Shown here piece by piece: positions 1 through 8,170 of a DNA stretch of 64,000 bases (positions are counted from its first letter, which is position 1; each line of letters opens with the position of its first letter). The stretch is from UBA6107 sp964459385 (GTDB lineage: Bacteria; Chloroflexota; Anaerolineae; Anaerolineales; Anaerolineaceae), in assembly GCA_964459385.1 (NCBI GenBank), contig CAYWLG010000008.1, positions 117,021-181,020 on the forward strand, written 5' to 3'. The position numbers were made by a program, and so were the translations under genes. Under the pieces are notes generated by a model, which was not told the origin of the DNA, searched no databases, and worked only from the letters and a program-made list of their open reading frames with translations.

Positions 1-56
1 TCAGCCATGAAGCCGACTTGTTAATGGGGGCCTGGTTCAACATTGACAAATTGTAA
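1..56 (+). CDS. C-terminal end of an upstream gene (partial)
   Basis: An open frame enters from the left edge and ends at a TAA at 54-56, giving a short tail that ends AWFNIDKL. The next gene starts 17 bases later on the same strand, which fits a glycan operon. Too little is visible to name the protein. The frame could also be chance. Confidence 0.35.
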   Translation, partial: SHEADLLMGAWFNIDKL

Positions 57-73
57 GAAAGTGAGTTGTTCGC

Positions 74-1219
74 ATGAAGATCCTCAGGATTATCGGTAGT
101 CTTGACCCACAAAATGGTGGCCCGGTTGCCGCCGCAGTCTTTCAGACAAAAGAAATGCTTCGTCAGGGTCATCAGGTCGCCTTTGTAACCTCAGACAGTT
201 CAGATCAGCCGTTTTTATCTGAAGTCCCAGGGTTGGTTTTTCCGCTGGGGCCGGCCAAAGGCCACTATGGCTACAACCCCCGACTGATCAAATGGCTCAA
301 AATCCATGCACCCGAATACGATACCGTCATCGTTCATGGAATTTGGCAGTTTCACAGCCTGGCGACGTGGTTGGCCGCACGCCAGACGACTTTTGAATAT
401 TTTATCTACACTCATGGCATGTTAGACCCCTGGTTCAAACACACTTACCCGACAAAACATGTAAAAAAGAGCATTTATTGGTGGTTGGCCGAGCTTTACG
501 TTTTGAAAAACGCAAAAGGGGTTTTGTTCACCAGTGAAGAAGAGCGGACCCTGGCGCGCGAGTCCTTCTGGCCATATAAGGTTAACGAAATCGTAGTAGA
601 TTACGGTGTAGCACTGCCGCCAAACAATAAAGGCCAAAACAAAGAGCTCTTTTGGCAAACGTTTCCAAACTTACGCGGAACCAAACCCCTCTTGTTTTTG
701 GGCCGGCTGCACCCCAAAAAAGGCTGTGATCTTCTTATCGAAGCATTAAGTCTACTGAAAGACGAGGTCCCCGAATTACACCTGATTATAGCTGGCCCAG
801 ACGCAGATAATTGGGAACCCCAACTGCACAAACTTGCTGAGGACTGCGGGGTTGCAGATAAAATCACCTGGACGGGTATGTTATCAGCAGAATTAAAATG
901 GGGAGCATACAGCGCATCAGATGCCTTTATTCTCCCATCGCATTCAGAAAACTTCGGCGTGGCCCTTGTTGAAGCATTGGCAAGTGGTCTGCCGGCGCTC
1001 ATCACCAATAAGGTGAATAGTTGGCATACCGTGAAGGAATACCAGGCAGGATTTGTGTCCGATGATACACTTGAGGGAGTCGTCAGTTTGATCAGGCAAT
1101 GGATCGCATTGAGCGACGCCCAAAAAAACAAAATGCGCAAGAAGGCCTGGCAATGTTTTTTGCAGTATTATGAGATCAGCAAAACCGTCCGAAACTTTAT
1201 GGAAGAGATAGAGATCTGA
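74..1219 (+). CDS. Glycosyltransferase family 4 (GT-B fold)
   Basis: A 381-residue protein of typical GT4 length. The N-terminal half has the start MKILRIIGSLDPQNGG with a glycine-rich acceptor-side loop. The C-terminal Rossmann half has FLGRLHPKKGCDLLIEA near residue 210 and the donor-binding stretch LPSHSENFGVALVEALASG near residue 287, containing the E-x7-E motif of the family. It should transfer a sugar from a nucleotide-sugar to a growing surface glycan at the inner face of the membrane. The flippase gene that follows supports this. Donor and acceptor cannot be told. Base composition is AT-richer than the housekeeping genes further right, as is common for glycan genes. Confidence 0.9.
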   Translation: MKILRIIGSLDPQNGGPVAAAVFQTKEMLRQGHQVAFVTSDSSDQPFLSEVPGLVFPLGPAKGHYGYNPRLIKWLKIHAPEYDTVIVHGIWQFHSLATWLAARQTTFEYFIYTHGMLDPWFKHTYPTKHVKKSIYWWLAELYVLKNAKGVLFTSEEERTLARESFWPYKVNEIVVDYGVALPPNNKGQNKELFWQTFPNLRGTKPLLFLGRLHPKKGCDLLIEALSLLKDEVPELHLIIAGPDADNWEPQLHKLAEDCGVADKITWTGMLSAELKWGAYSASDAFILPSHSENFGVALVEALASGLPALITNKVNSWHTVKEYQAGFVSDDTLEGVVSLIRQWIALSDAQKNKMRKKAWQCFLQYYEISKTVRNFMEEIEI

Positions 1220-1371
1220 AAACGCACTCTCTACTTCAATACATTCCATTCAGATATACTATCCGTAAAACGGCAAAATAGCCTTCCGGCGGCAAACTGT
1301 TTCACAACTCAAATTATTCTCTCGGCAAGAGTAAAACCTTTAAGTCTTTTAAAACCAATAAACATAAAGAG

Positions 1372-1377
1372 TATAAT
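1372..1377 (+). promoter_or_regulatory. -10 box nine bases before the flippase start codon
   Basis: TATAAT at 1372-1377 is followed by nine bases and then ATG at 1387. A transcript starting about seven bases after the box would have a leader of two or three bases, and no Shine-Dalgarno sequence lies between. A second ATG follows directly at 1390. No clear -35 box is seen. Confidence 0.5.
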
Positions 1378-1386
1378 AGCCCAGTT

Positions 1387-2718
1387 ATGATGAAAAACTC
1401 CATTTCTTGGTTAAAAAATTGGTTAACGAGCAGTGAGTTTAAGACGCAGATCCTAAAGGGCGGGGGGGTAAGTGTAATCATTCAATTCGGATTCGCTGCT
1501 TTATCGTTTGTTACTGCATCGATTTTGGCACGAACCTTGGGAAGCAGCGGCTATGGTGAATATTCAAATGCCCAATCATGGGTTTTAGTCCTTGCCCCTA
1601 TTGCTACCCTGGGATTTAACAATTTGCTGGTTCGCAACATTTCAATCTATTGCTCACAAGGAAAATGGCAAGAATTCAAGGGGTTAAAACAATTTTCTAC
1701 GTGGTTTGTGCTGGCCCTATCGGCATTGATAATCCCTCTTGTGATCGGAATTGCCTATTTAATCTTTCCTAAACCAGAAGAAGCGGGCATGCGAGTAACT
1801 CTGCAAATCGCCACTTTCTTAATCCCTTTTACGGCTCTTGCTTCACTTCAGCAAGCCCAGATGCGCTCTTTATCTGCAGTTGCCAAAGCCATTCTACCCG
1901 ATCTCACGATTCGTCCTGTCCTGTTGATGTCCGGCGTGATCGGTCTATCGTTGTTGGCGCCGCAATTATTAAACAGCCGCTCTGCTGCCATCGTAGGTGT
2001 GACGGCAGCCGCCATTTCAGTTGGCATAGGTGCTTACTGGTTGCATCATATGATCCCCGAAAAGGCACAGAAAGCCGAACCGCTTTATGAATCTGGCGAA
2101 TGGATCAAAGCATCTGTGCCATTCATGCTGACTCAGGTTTTTACCTTATTGCTTTCTCAAACTTCTCCAATTTTGCTTGGCGCCCAAAAAGATGCTTCTG
2201 CAGTTGGCCTTTTCTCGGCCGCCTACCGGGTTGCCTACTTGATGAATTTTTTTCAATGGGCGGTGGCATTTATTATTGCACCCTTGTTGGCAAGTCTGTA
2301 TGCCGATCGCGAAACTGACAGGATTCAAAAGATCTTAACCTGGTCTTCATGGCTTACTTTTCTTGCAGCCGCAAGCGTGACAGTGGTATTTATTATTGGC
2401 GGTCACTTTTTGCTCAACATATTTGGCAGTGAATTCACCCAAGCCACGGGCGCATTGATCATCCTTTTGATCGGTAATTTAATCGCAATTGCGACCGGGC
2501 AATCAAACACACTGCTCAATATGTGTGGCTACCAAAAAGCGGTGGCTGTTATTTATGCCGTTACTGCAGGGATAACGATTATTTTAAACATTGTGCTGAT
2601 CCATTATTACAGTTTTACCGGCGCAGCCCTTGCCTCGAGCATTGGTCTGGTGCTTAACCAGGGAGCACTCATGGTGTATGCACGCAAGAAAATGAACTTA
2701 AATCCTGCCATTTTATAA
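1387..2718 (+). CDS. Polysaccharide flippase, Wzx/MATE-like (MOP superfamily)
   Basis: A 443-residue integral membrane protein with about 12 hydrophobic segments. The N-terminal part has the pattern usual for Wzx-type exporters: GGGVSVIIQFGFAALSFVTA, then ILARTLGSSGYGEYS. It should move lipid-linked oligosaccharide units across the cytoplasmic membrane, or a teichuronic or O-antigen-like unit. It follows a glycosyltransferase after a 167-base gap that has its own promoter-like box, so it may be transcribed separately. The substrate is unknown. Codon use is AT-rich. Confidence 0.88.
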   Translation: MMKNSISWLKNWLTSSEFKTQILKGGGVSVIIQFGFAALSFVTASILARTLGSSGYGEYSNAQSWVLVLAPIATLGFNNLLVRNISIYCSQGKWQEFKGLKQFSTWFVLALSALIIPLVIGIAYLIFPKPEEAGMRVTLQIATFLIPFTALASLQQAQMRSLSAVAKAILPDLTIRPVLLMSGVIGLSLLAPQLLNSRSAAIVGVTAAAISVGIGAYWLHHMIPEKAQKAEPLYESGEWIKASVPFMLTQVFTLLLSQTSPILLGAQKDASAVGLFSAAYRVAYLMNFFQWAVAFIIAPLLASLYADRETDRIQKILTWSSWLTFLAAASVTVVFIIGGHFLLNIFGSEFTQATGALIILLIGNLIAIATGQSNTLLNMCGYQKAVAVIYAVTAGITIILNIVLIHYYSFTGAALASSIGLVLNQGALMVYARKKMNLNPAIL

Positions 2719-3213
2719 AAGTTTTTAGAATAAAAATCACATTGAACAATCTCGAAGAGAGTAATTTAAAAGCTTCTGAGAGAGTATCTTGAAAATACTT
2801 TCTTGGTACGCAAATTAACGGTCTGAGTGTTCTCTATTAAAAATAGTAGGGGACATTTTTTGTTTGTTACATTGTGATCCTCTGCAAGTGCTAAGAAAAA
2901 ACTTACCACATGTAGAATATGAATTGCTCACTGATAGTGGCTAGAAAGACAATGACCAGATGTTACTTTTGGAACGATTTATTTATAATATTTCATTATG
3001 GCTTAGTAACAATGAAAAACATGTTTGTGTTGATACGGAAATCGGTTAATTGCTCAAAGTTTTGGATAAATTTGTAAGTTCACCTAAAATCGGTACGAAA
3101 AAGACTTAAAAACTCACAAATAAATATAAAACAACAGTTTTTGAAAGTATCGTAGAGTTATTCTCTTTCTCTAGCGAAGTAACTATATCGTATAAACTTC
3201 ACTTTCAATTAGG
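2719..3213. other. AT-rich intergenic stretch holding a decayed reading frame
   Basis: About 500 bases of low GC with no intact gene. On the plus strand, a frame from about 2819 to 3108 reads like protein (for example LHCDPLQVLRKNLPHVEYELL), but it has in-frame stops at 2941-2943 (TAG) and 3046-3048 (TAA) before a final TAA at 3106-3108. It could be the remnant of a small gene or chance in AT-rich DNA. No family is recognised, and no inverted repeats typical of an insertion sequence were seen at its edges. Confidence 0.35.
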
Positions 3214-3219
3214 TATAAT
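3214..3219 (+). promoter_or_regulatory. -10 box seven bases before the DNA glycosylase start
   Basis: TATAAT at 3214-3219, seven bases, then ATG at 3227. Transcription starting at the usual distance would begin at or next to the A of the ATG, so the message is likely leaderless. No ribosome binding site fits in the gap. Confidence 0.55.
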
Positions 3220-3226
3220 ACAGTTT

Positions 3227-3811
3227 ATGGTCTCTCTGCCGCGTGACTTCTACGCTCAAGAGGTCACCCAGGTGGCCCGTCTCTTGCTGGGAAAGCGTCT
3301 GGTGCGCAACTGGCAGGGCAAGCGCATTGCCGGACTGATCTACGAGGCCGAAGCCTATAACGGTGAAGAAGACCTGGCCTGTCACGCCAAAAGCGGTCGC
3401 ACGGCGCGCAATGCGGTGATGTATGGGCCGGGTGGCCACGGATATGTGTATTTCACTTATGGCATGCACTGGTGTTTCAATGTGGTCACTGGGGCGCGCG
3501 ATTACCCGGCAGCCGTTTTGATCCGCGCCATCTGGCCGAGCGAAGGACTGGATGAAATTGCAGTGGTGCGCGGCAGATTCCCGCAGCCACAGTGGTGCAA
3601 CGGCCCGGCCAAACTGTGCCAGGCCCAGCACATTACTGGGTCCCTCAACGGGGTTGACCTGTGCGGGCAGAACGAACTGTGGATCGAAGAAGGAATCGTA
3701 GTGCCGCAGGAGCGAATCCACGCCACCCCGCGCATTGGCATTCAGTCCGTGCCCGAACCCTGGCTGAGTAAACCCTGGCGCTTTTTGGCCGACCTGAAGA
3801 ATGATGAATAG
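3227..3811 (+). CDS. DNA-3-methyladenine glycosylase, AAG/MPG type
   Basis: A 194-residue protein, the usual size for the bacterial AAG family. It excises alkylated purines such as 3-methyladenine to start base excision repair. Family marks include the N-terminal ARLLLGKRLV, the catalytic stretch IYEAEAYNGEEDLACHA (residues 37-53, with the water-activating Glu), the DNA-intercalating GGHGYVYFTYGMHWCFNVV segment (about 71-88) and NGPAKLCQA near 128. Its 3' end overlaps the next gene by 11 bases, so it is co-transcribed with the E1 genes although the functions are unrelated. Confidence 0.93.
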   Translation: MVSLPRDFYAQEVTQVARLLLGKRLVRNWQGKRIAGLIYEAEAYNGEEDLACHAKSGRTARNAVMYGPGGHGYVYFTYGMHWCFNVVTGARDYPAAVLIRAIWPSEGLDEIAVVRGRFPQPQWCNGPAKLCQAQHITGSLNGVDLCGQNELWIEEGIVVPQERIHATPRIGIQSVPEPWLSKPWRFLADLKNDE

Positions 3812-4712
3812 TATGAAGGATGAATTAACCCTTTACGCCACCATGTACCGCATCCGCCGCTTTGAAGAAACCGTGCTGGATGAGTTCAAGCGGGGCGTTT
3901 TTTCTGGTACCACCCACACCTATCTTGGCCAGGAGGCCGACGCCGCAGCCGTGATCGGCTCACTAGGCGATGAAGACGTGATCGTCACCAATCACCGCTG
4001 CCACGGTCATTTTTTGGCCTACGGCGGCGACATGCATGCCCTTTTTGCCGAATTGATGGGCAAAGCAAGCGGCGTCTGCGCTGGCCGCGGCGGGTCACAG
4101 CACCTGCACTGGCGCAATCTCTATTCCAACGGCATTCAGGGCGGCATTGTGCCCATTGCTTCGGGCATGGCGATGGCTGAAAAACGCAAGGGCAACCAGG
4201 CAGTGGTATGCGTTTTTATCGGCGACGGCACTCTGGGGGAGGGTGTGGTCTACGAAGCGCTCAACATGGTCTCTCTGTGGAACCTGCCCTTATTGATCGT
4301 GGTCGAGAATAACCATATCGCCCAAACCACCCCCACTTCGCTCACGCTGGCCGGTAGTATGCGCGGCCGTTTTGAAGCCTTCGGACTCGGCGTACATGAA
4401 TTGGACAGCAGCGATGTGATGGAAATACAGCCCGCGGCCGCAATGTGCATCGCCGAAGTGCGTGCCAGCCAACGCCCGCAGGCACTGATCTTGAACACCT
4501 GCCGCTTTGGCCCACACTCCAAGAGCGACGACACCCGACCGGATGAAGAACTGGCGCAGATGAAAGCCAGCCGAGACCCCTTGCGGATCAGTGAGACGCG
4601 CCTGGAGGCGCACAGAGTTGCTGAATTGAAACAGCAAATTGACGGCGAAGTGCATCAAGCCTTTGAGCAGGCGCTGGCAGATTCTTTTCCACAGGCGGAG
4701 GCGTTGCGATGA
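3801..4712 (+). CDS. Thiamine-diphosphate-dependent dehydrogenase E1, alpha subunit
   Basis: A 303-residue protein of the pyruvate/acetoin/branched-chain 2-oxoacid dehydrogenase E1 alpha family. The thiamine-diphosphate motif is clear: GDGTLGEGVVYEALN followed by VVENN. Upstream are the family-typical YLGQEADAAAVIG and the GGSQHLH loop. With the beta subunit it should decarboxylate a 2-oxo acid and pass the acyl group to a lipoyl arm. ATG codons occur at 3801, 3804 and 3813; the exact start is not settled. It overlaps the beta gene by four bases. No true E2 or E3 gene is nearby; the third gene is a lipoyl/PglD fusion. The substrate could be pyruvate, but that is inference. Confidence 0.88.
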   Translation: MMNSMKDELTLYATMYRIRRFEETVLDEFKRGVFSGTTHTYLGQEADAAAVIGSLGDEDVIVTNHRCHGHFLAYGGDMHALFAELMGKASGVCAGRGGSQHLHWRNLYSNGIQGGIVPIASGMAMAEKRKGNQAVVCVFIGDGTLGEGVVYEALNMVSLWNLPLLIVVENNHIAQTTPTSLTLAGSMRGRFEAFGLGVHELDSSDVMEIQPAAAMCIAEVRASQRPQALILNTCRFGPHSKSDDTRPDEELAQMKASRDPLRISETRLEAHRVAELKQQIDGEVHQAFEQALADSFPQAEALR

Positions 4713-5740
4713 GCCGCTCTGTGCTTGATTCGATCAATGCTGCTTTGCTGGCAGCCTTACAGCAGGACGAATCTGTTTTGCTGCTGGGCGAAGATATTCT
4801 GGACCCCTACGGTGGGGCTTTCAAAGCCACGCGCGGCTGTTCCACCGCCTTCCCCGACCGGGTGATCGCCGCACCTATCTCTGAAGCCGGTCTGGCCGGC
4901 TTGTGTGCCGGTCTGGCTCTGCGCGGGCAGCGGCCGGTGCTGGAGATCATGTTTGGCGATTTCACCACCCTGCTGGCCGACCAACTGATCAATCACATCT
5001 CCAAATTTCGTTGGATGTACAACAACAGCGTGGATGTGCCGTTGCTGGTGCGCACCCCCATGGGTGGGCGGCGCGGTTATGGCCCCACCCACTCGCAAAC
5101 GCTCGAAAAGCTCTTTTTGGGCGTGCCCGGTCTGACGGTTGCGGCGCCGCTAAATTTGGATATTCCCGGTTATGGTGATTGCAGCCAGGAGCTGCTTAAA
5201 CGCCTCATCACCGAGAGCAAAAGCCCTGCTCTCTTCATTGAAAATAAATTGCAGTATTTGTTACCACTGTATGAAATGACCGATCTGCCCGATTTTGCAG
5301 CCTCTTTGCAATATTCAGGTGATGACGACAGCCGGCTCTACCCCACACTGACCCTGGCGATCAAGGGGGCGCCTGCCCCAGCGCTTACCCTGGCCACCTA
5401 TGGTTACATGGCCGAGTTGGCCCGTCAGGCGCAGTTGAAACTGGCTTATGAGCACGAGCTCTTTATCGAACTGGTGCTGCCAACCCGGCTCTCTCCCTTC
5501 GATACCAGTGCGATCGAAGCCTCTGCTGCGCGTACCGGTCACCTGCTGACCGTTGAAGAAGGAACGCTCAGCCTGGGTTGGGGGGCCGAGATCGCGGCGC
5601 GGGTGGCATCCGCTCAGCCGGGCGTCAAGATCACTCGTCTGGCGGCCGCCGAAACGCCTGTGCCCGCCAGCCAGGTCTTGGAAAAGGCTGCCCTGCCGCA
5701 GGTGGACGATATCGTGTCGTTTGTGCAAAAGATGGTATAA
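4709..5740 (+). CDS. Thiamine-diphosphate-dependent dehydrogenase E1, beta subunit
   Basis: A 343-residue transketolase-like protein, partner of the preceding alpha subunit. Visible family marks are LLGEDILDPYGGAFKATRG near residue 25, APISEAGLAGLCAGLALRG (with the Glu that contacts thiamine) and VRTPMGGRRGYGPTHSQT near 115-133. The C-terminal domain has LTVEEGTLSLGWGAEIAARV. It starts inside the alpha gene (ATGA overlap) and ends seven bases before the fused lipoyl gene, a tight operon that implies the three products work together. Confidence 0.9.
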   Translation: MSRSVLDSINAALLAALQQDESVLLLGEDILDPYGGAFKATRGCSTAFPDRVIAAPISEAGLAGLCAGLALRGQRPVLEIMFGDFTTLLADQLINHISKFRWMYNNSVDVPLLVRTPMGGRRGYGPTHSQTLEKLFLGVPGLTVAAPLNLDIPGYGDCSQELLKRLITESKSPALFIENKLQYLLPLYEMTDLPDFAASLQYSGDDDSRLYPTLTLAIKGAPAPALTLATYGYMAELARQAQLKLAYEHELFIELVLPTRLSPFDTSAIEASAARTGHLLTVEEGTLSLGWGAEIAARVASAQPGVKITRLAAAETPVPASQVLEKAALPQVDDIVSFVQKMV

Positions 5741-5747
5741 AGAACCT

Positions 5748-6833
5748 ATGAGTTTACTTTTTCCCGTTCTCGTTCCTCTGGTGAATACGAATGAAGTGGA
5801 TTCTTTGCTGGCTACGCTGGCAGTGAAAGAAGGCCAGTACGTCAAAAAAGACGAGCTGCTGGCAATTTTTGAAACCACCAAATCCACCTTTGAGTTGCCG
5901 GCTGAACGAGAGGGGTACGTTTTAGGATTGCAATTTAATGAAGGCGACACTTTGCAGACGGGGGAACGCCTCTGCTATCTATCAGAAACCGCCGACGCAG
6001 CCTTGCCGGTCGAAGAAGCTGCTGAAAAAGAGCCTTCTGCCACATCTTCTGCTCCAGAAGGGCTGCGCATCACTCAGCCGGCGTTGGCACTGGCCCAAGA
6101 AATGGGCGTGGACCTTTCGCAGTTGCCCCGCGAAACGATGATCACGGAGAAAGTGATCCGTGAGATGTTTGCCAGCAGCGATGTTAAGATAGACCCCCAT
6201 GCCCTGGTGATCTACGGCGGCGGCGGGCATGCCAAAGCGCTCATCGAGTTGATCCGTGCCGAAGGAAAATATCGCGTTGCCGGCCTTCTTGATGACCATT
6301 TGCCGGTTGGCAGCCAGATTCTGAACGTGCCGGTGCTGGGCGGCGGCGAATTTTTGCTGCGTCTCAGAGGGCAGGGCATCGGCCTGTGCGTCAACGCCGT
6401 GGGCGGCATCGGTGACATCACGCCGCGCTTGAAGATCTACGAAAAGATCCGGGCGGCGGGGTTGCGCGTCCCTTCTGTGGTGCACCCGCGTGCTTTTTTG
6501 GAAGAAAGCGCGCAATTAAAGGACGGGCAACAGGTTTTCTTTAATGCTTACGTCGGCAGCGACGTGCAGGTAGGGTTCGGCTGCATCTTAAATACCGGCT
6601 GCATCCTCTCGCACGACTGCGTGCTCGGCGATTTTGTAAATATTTCTCCCGGCGCCATTCTGGCCGGGGCAGTGCAAGTGGGTGAGCGTAGCCTGATCGG
6701 CATGGGCGTGACCATCAACCTGGGCGTCAAAGTGGGCCGCGGGGTGCGCATCGGCAACAGTGCCGTGGTCAAAGCCGATGTGCCCGACGGCGCCATCGTC
6801 CGTGCCGGGGCGATCTGGCCCCCAACTTCATAA
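5748..6833 (+). CDS. Lipoyl domain + E1/E3-binding domain + PglD/NeuD-type acyltransferase fusion
   Basis: A 361-residue protein. I chose ATG 5748; the open frame reaches back to 5553 but overlaps the E1 beta gene. Residues 1-80 are a lipoyl domain with the modifiable lysine in FETTKSTFEL (Lys45). Residues 107-141 look like a peripheral subunit-binding domain (ITQPALALAQEMGVDLSQL). Residues about 152-360 are a PglD/NeuD-like sugar acyltransferase: the nucleotide-fold start VIYGGGGHAKALIELI, then a left-handed beta-helix with SHDCVLGDFVNISPGA, whose His289 matches the family's catalytic base. The CHAPERONE-like or normal 2-oxoacid E2 catalytic domain is absent. Being third in an operon with E1 alpha/beta, it probably receives the acyl group on its lipoyl arm and passes it to a sugar amine or hydroxyl. 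That last step is inference; PglD proteins normally use acetyl-CoA. Confidence 0.85.
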   Translation: MSLLFPVLVPLVNTNEVDSLLATLAVKEGQYVKKDELLAIFETTKSTFELPAEREGYVLGLQFNEGDTLQTGERLCYLSETADAALPVEEAAEKEPSATSSAPEGLRITQPALALAQEMGVDLSQLPRETMITEKVIREMFASSDVKIDPHALVIYGGGGHAKALIELIRAEGKYRVAGLLDDHLPVGSQILNVPVLGGGEFLLRLRGQGIGLCVNAVGGIGDITPRLKIYEKIRAAGLRVPSVVHPRAFLEESAQLKDGQQVFFNAYVGSDVQVGFGCILNTGCILSHDCVLGDFVNISPGAILAGAVQVGERSLIGMGVTINLGVKVGRGVRIGNSAVVKADVPDGAIVRAGAIWPPTS

Positions 6834-6859
6834 TTAGTTATAGAAATCATTGAGTGAAT

Positions 6860-8170
6860 ATGACTGCAAAAACAAAAAACACTTCAACTGCAATAGAGAC
6901 CGGCCAGACCGTTAAAGCGGCCAAGGCCGTTTTGAGCGGTAAAAGCAAAAAGAGCAAACTGGCAAATTTATTACCCTTTTTAGGCCCGGCGTTCATTGCC
7001 AGCGTGGCCTATGTAGACCCGGGCAACTTTGCCACCAACATTGAGGGCGGCGCAAAATTTGGATTAACCCTGCTCTGGGTGATCGTAGCCAGCAACCTGA
7101 TGGCCATCTTAATTCAATCGCTTTCAGCGAAACTGGGCATTGCCAGCGGCCGTAACTTGGCTGAACAATGCCATACGCACTTCCCGAAGTGGTTTGTTTA
7201 CTTCCTGTGGGTATTGATGGAGTTGGTGGCCATTTTTACCGACCTGGCCGAGTTTTTGGGTGCGGCATTGGGCTTCAACCTGCTGCTCGGCATCCCCATG
7301 TGGATCGCCGGTATCCTGACAGGTATCACCACCTTTTTGGTGTTAGGTCTGGAACGCAAAGGCTTCCGTCCGCTGGAAGCGGTCATCTCGGCTATGGTGG
7401 GCATGGTGGCCCTCAGTTACGTGGTCGAAATGATCATCGTCAAACCCGTTTGGGGCGAGGTGGCCTATCACGCCGTCGTGCCCATGTTCAACGGGTCGCA
7501 AAGCGTGGTGCTGGCCGCCGGTATTTTGGGTGCCACGGTCATGCCGCATGCGATCTATTTACACTCGGCTTTGACCCAGGGCCGCGTGGTGGTAAAGAAA
7601 CCTGCCCAGTTAAAGAAACTTTTTCGGTATGAACTGATCGATATTCTCATCGCAATGGGCGTTGCCAGTCTGGTGAATGGTGCCATGCTCATCATGGCAG
7701 CCGTCACTTTTCATTCCAAAGGTCTTTTCAATGTAGGAACCATTGAAGTAGCGTATCAAACGTTGGAACCCCTGATGGGCAAGGCCTCCAGTTGGGTCTT
7801 TGGCCTGTCATTGTTACTCTCTGGTCTTTCGAGCGCTTCGGTGGGCACGATGGCCGGGCAGGTGATCATGCAGGGCTTTCTCACCTGGGAGATTCCGGTC
7901 TGGGTACGCCGCTTGGTGACCATGCTGCCTTCGATGATCGTCATCATCATCGGGCTCGATACCACGAAGACACTGGTTCTGAGCCAGGTTTTACTTAGTT
8001 TTGGGTTGCCCTTTGCTATCATCCCGCTGGTGATCTTTACCAGCAACAAGAAGATCATGGGGGTGCTGGTAAATCGCAAGATCACCACGATCCTGGCCTG
8101 GATGGTGGCTGCCGTTGTGGTGGTATTGAACATTTATCTTATTGTTACAACAGTTACAGGAGGCGCCTGA
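6860..8170 (+). CDS. mntH: Nramp-family divalent metal transporter
   Basis: About 436 residues with roughly 11 transmembrane helices. The signature of the family is present: LGPAFIASVAYVDPGNFATN (the DPGN metal-binding motif of helix 1) and the helix 6 motif GATVMPHAIYLHSA (MPH). It should import Mn2+ or Fe2+ driven by protons. ATG at 6860 is used; an in-frame GTG at 6854 is possible. The stop overlaps the start of the following Usp gene (TGATG), so the two are translated together, a pairing that suggests metal stress response. The first 35 residues are a charged Lys-rich tail. Confidence 0.92.
   Translation: MTAKTKNTSTAIETGQTVKAAKAVLSGKSKKSKLANLLPFLGPAFIASVAYVDPGNFATNIEGGAKFGLTLLWVIVASNLMAILIQSLSAKLGIASGRNLAEQCHTHFPKWFVYFLWVLMELVAIFTDLAEFLGAALGFNLLLGIPMWIAGILTGITTFLVLGLERKGFRPLEAVISAMVGMVALSYVVEMIIVKPVWGEVAYHAVVPMFNGSQSVVLAAGILGATVMPHAIYLHSALTQGRVVVKKPAQLKKLFRYELIDILIAMGVASLVNGAMLIMAAVTFHSKGLFNVGTIEVAYQTLEPLMGKASSWVFGLSLLLSGLSSASVGTMAGQVIMQGFLTWEIPVWVRRLVTMLPSMIVIIIGLDTTKTLVLSQVLLSFGLPFAIIPLVIFTSNKKIMGVLVNRKITTILAWMVAAVVVVLNIYLIVTTVTGGA

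Noticed and set aside
601..1140. Long minus-strand open frame within the first glycosyltransferase
   Set aside because: The plus-strand frame has clear GT4 motifs; the antisense frame has no family features or ribosome binding site.
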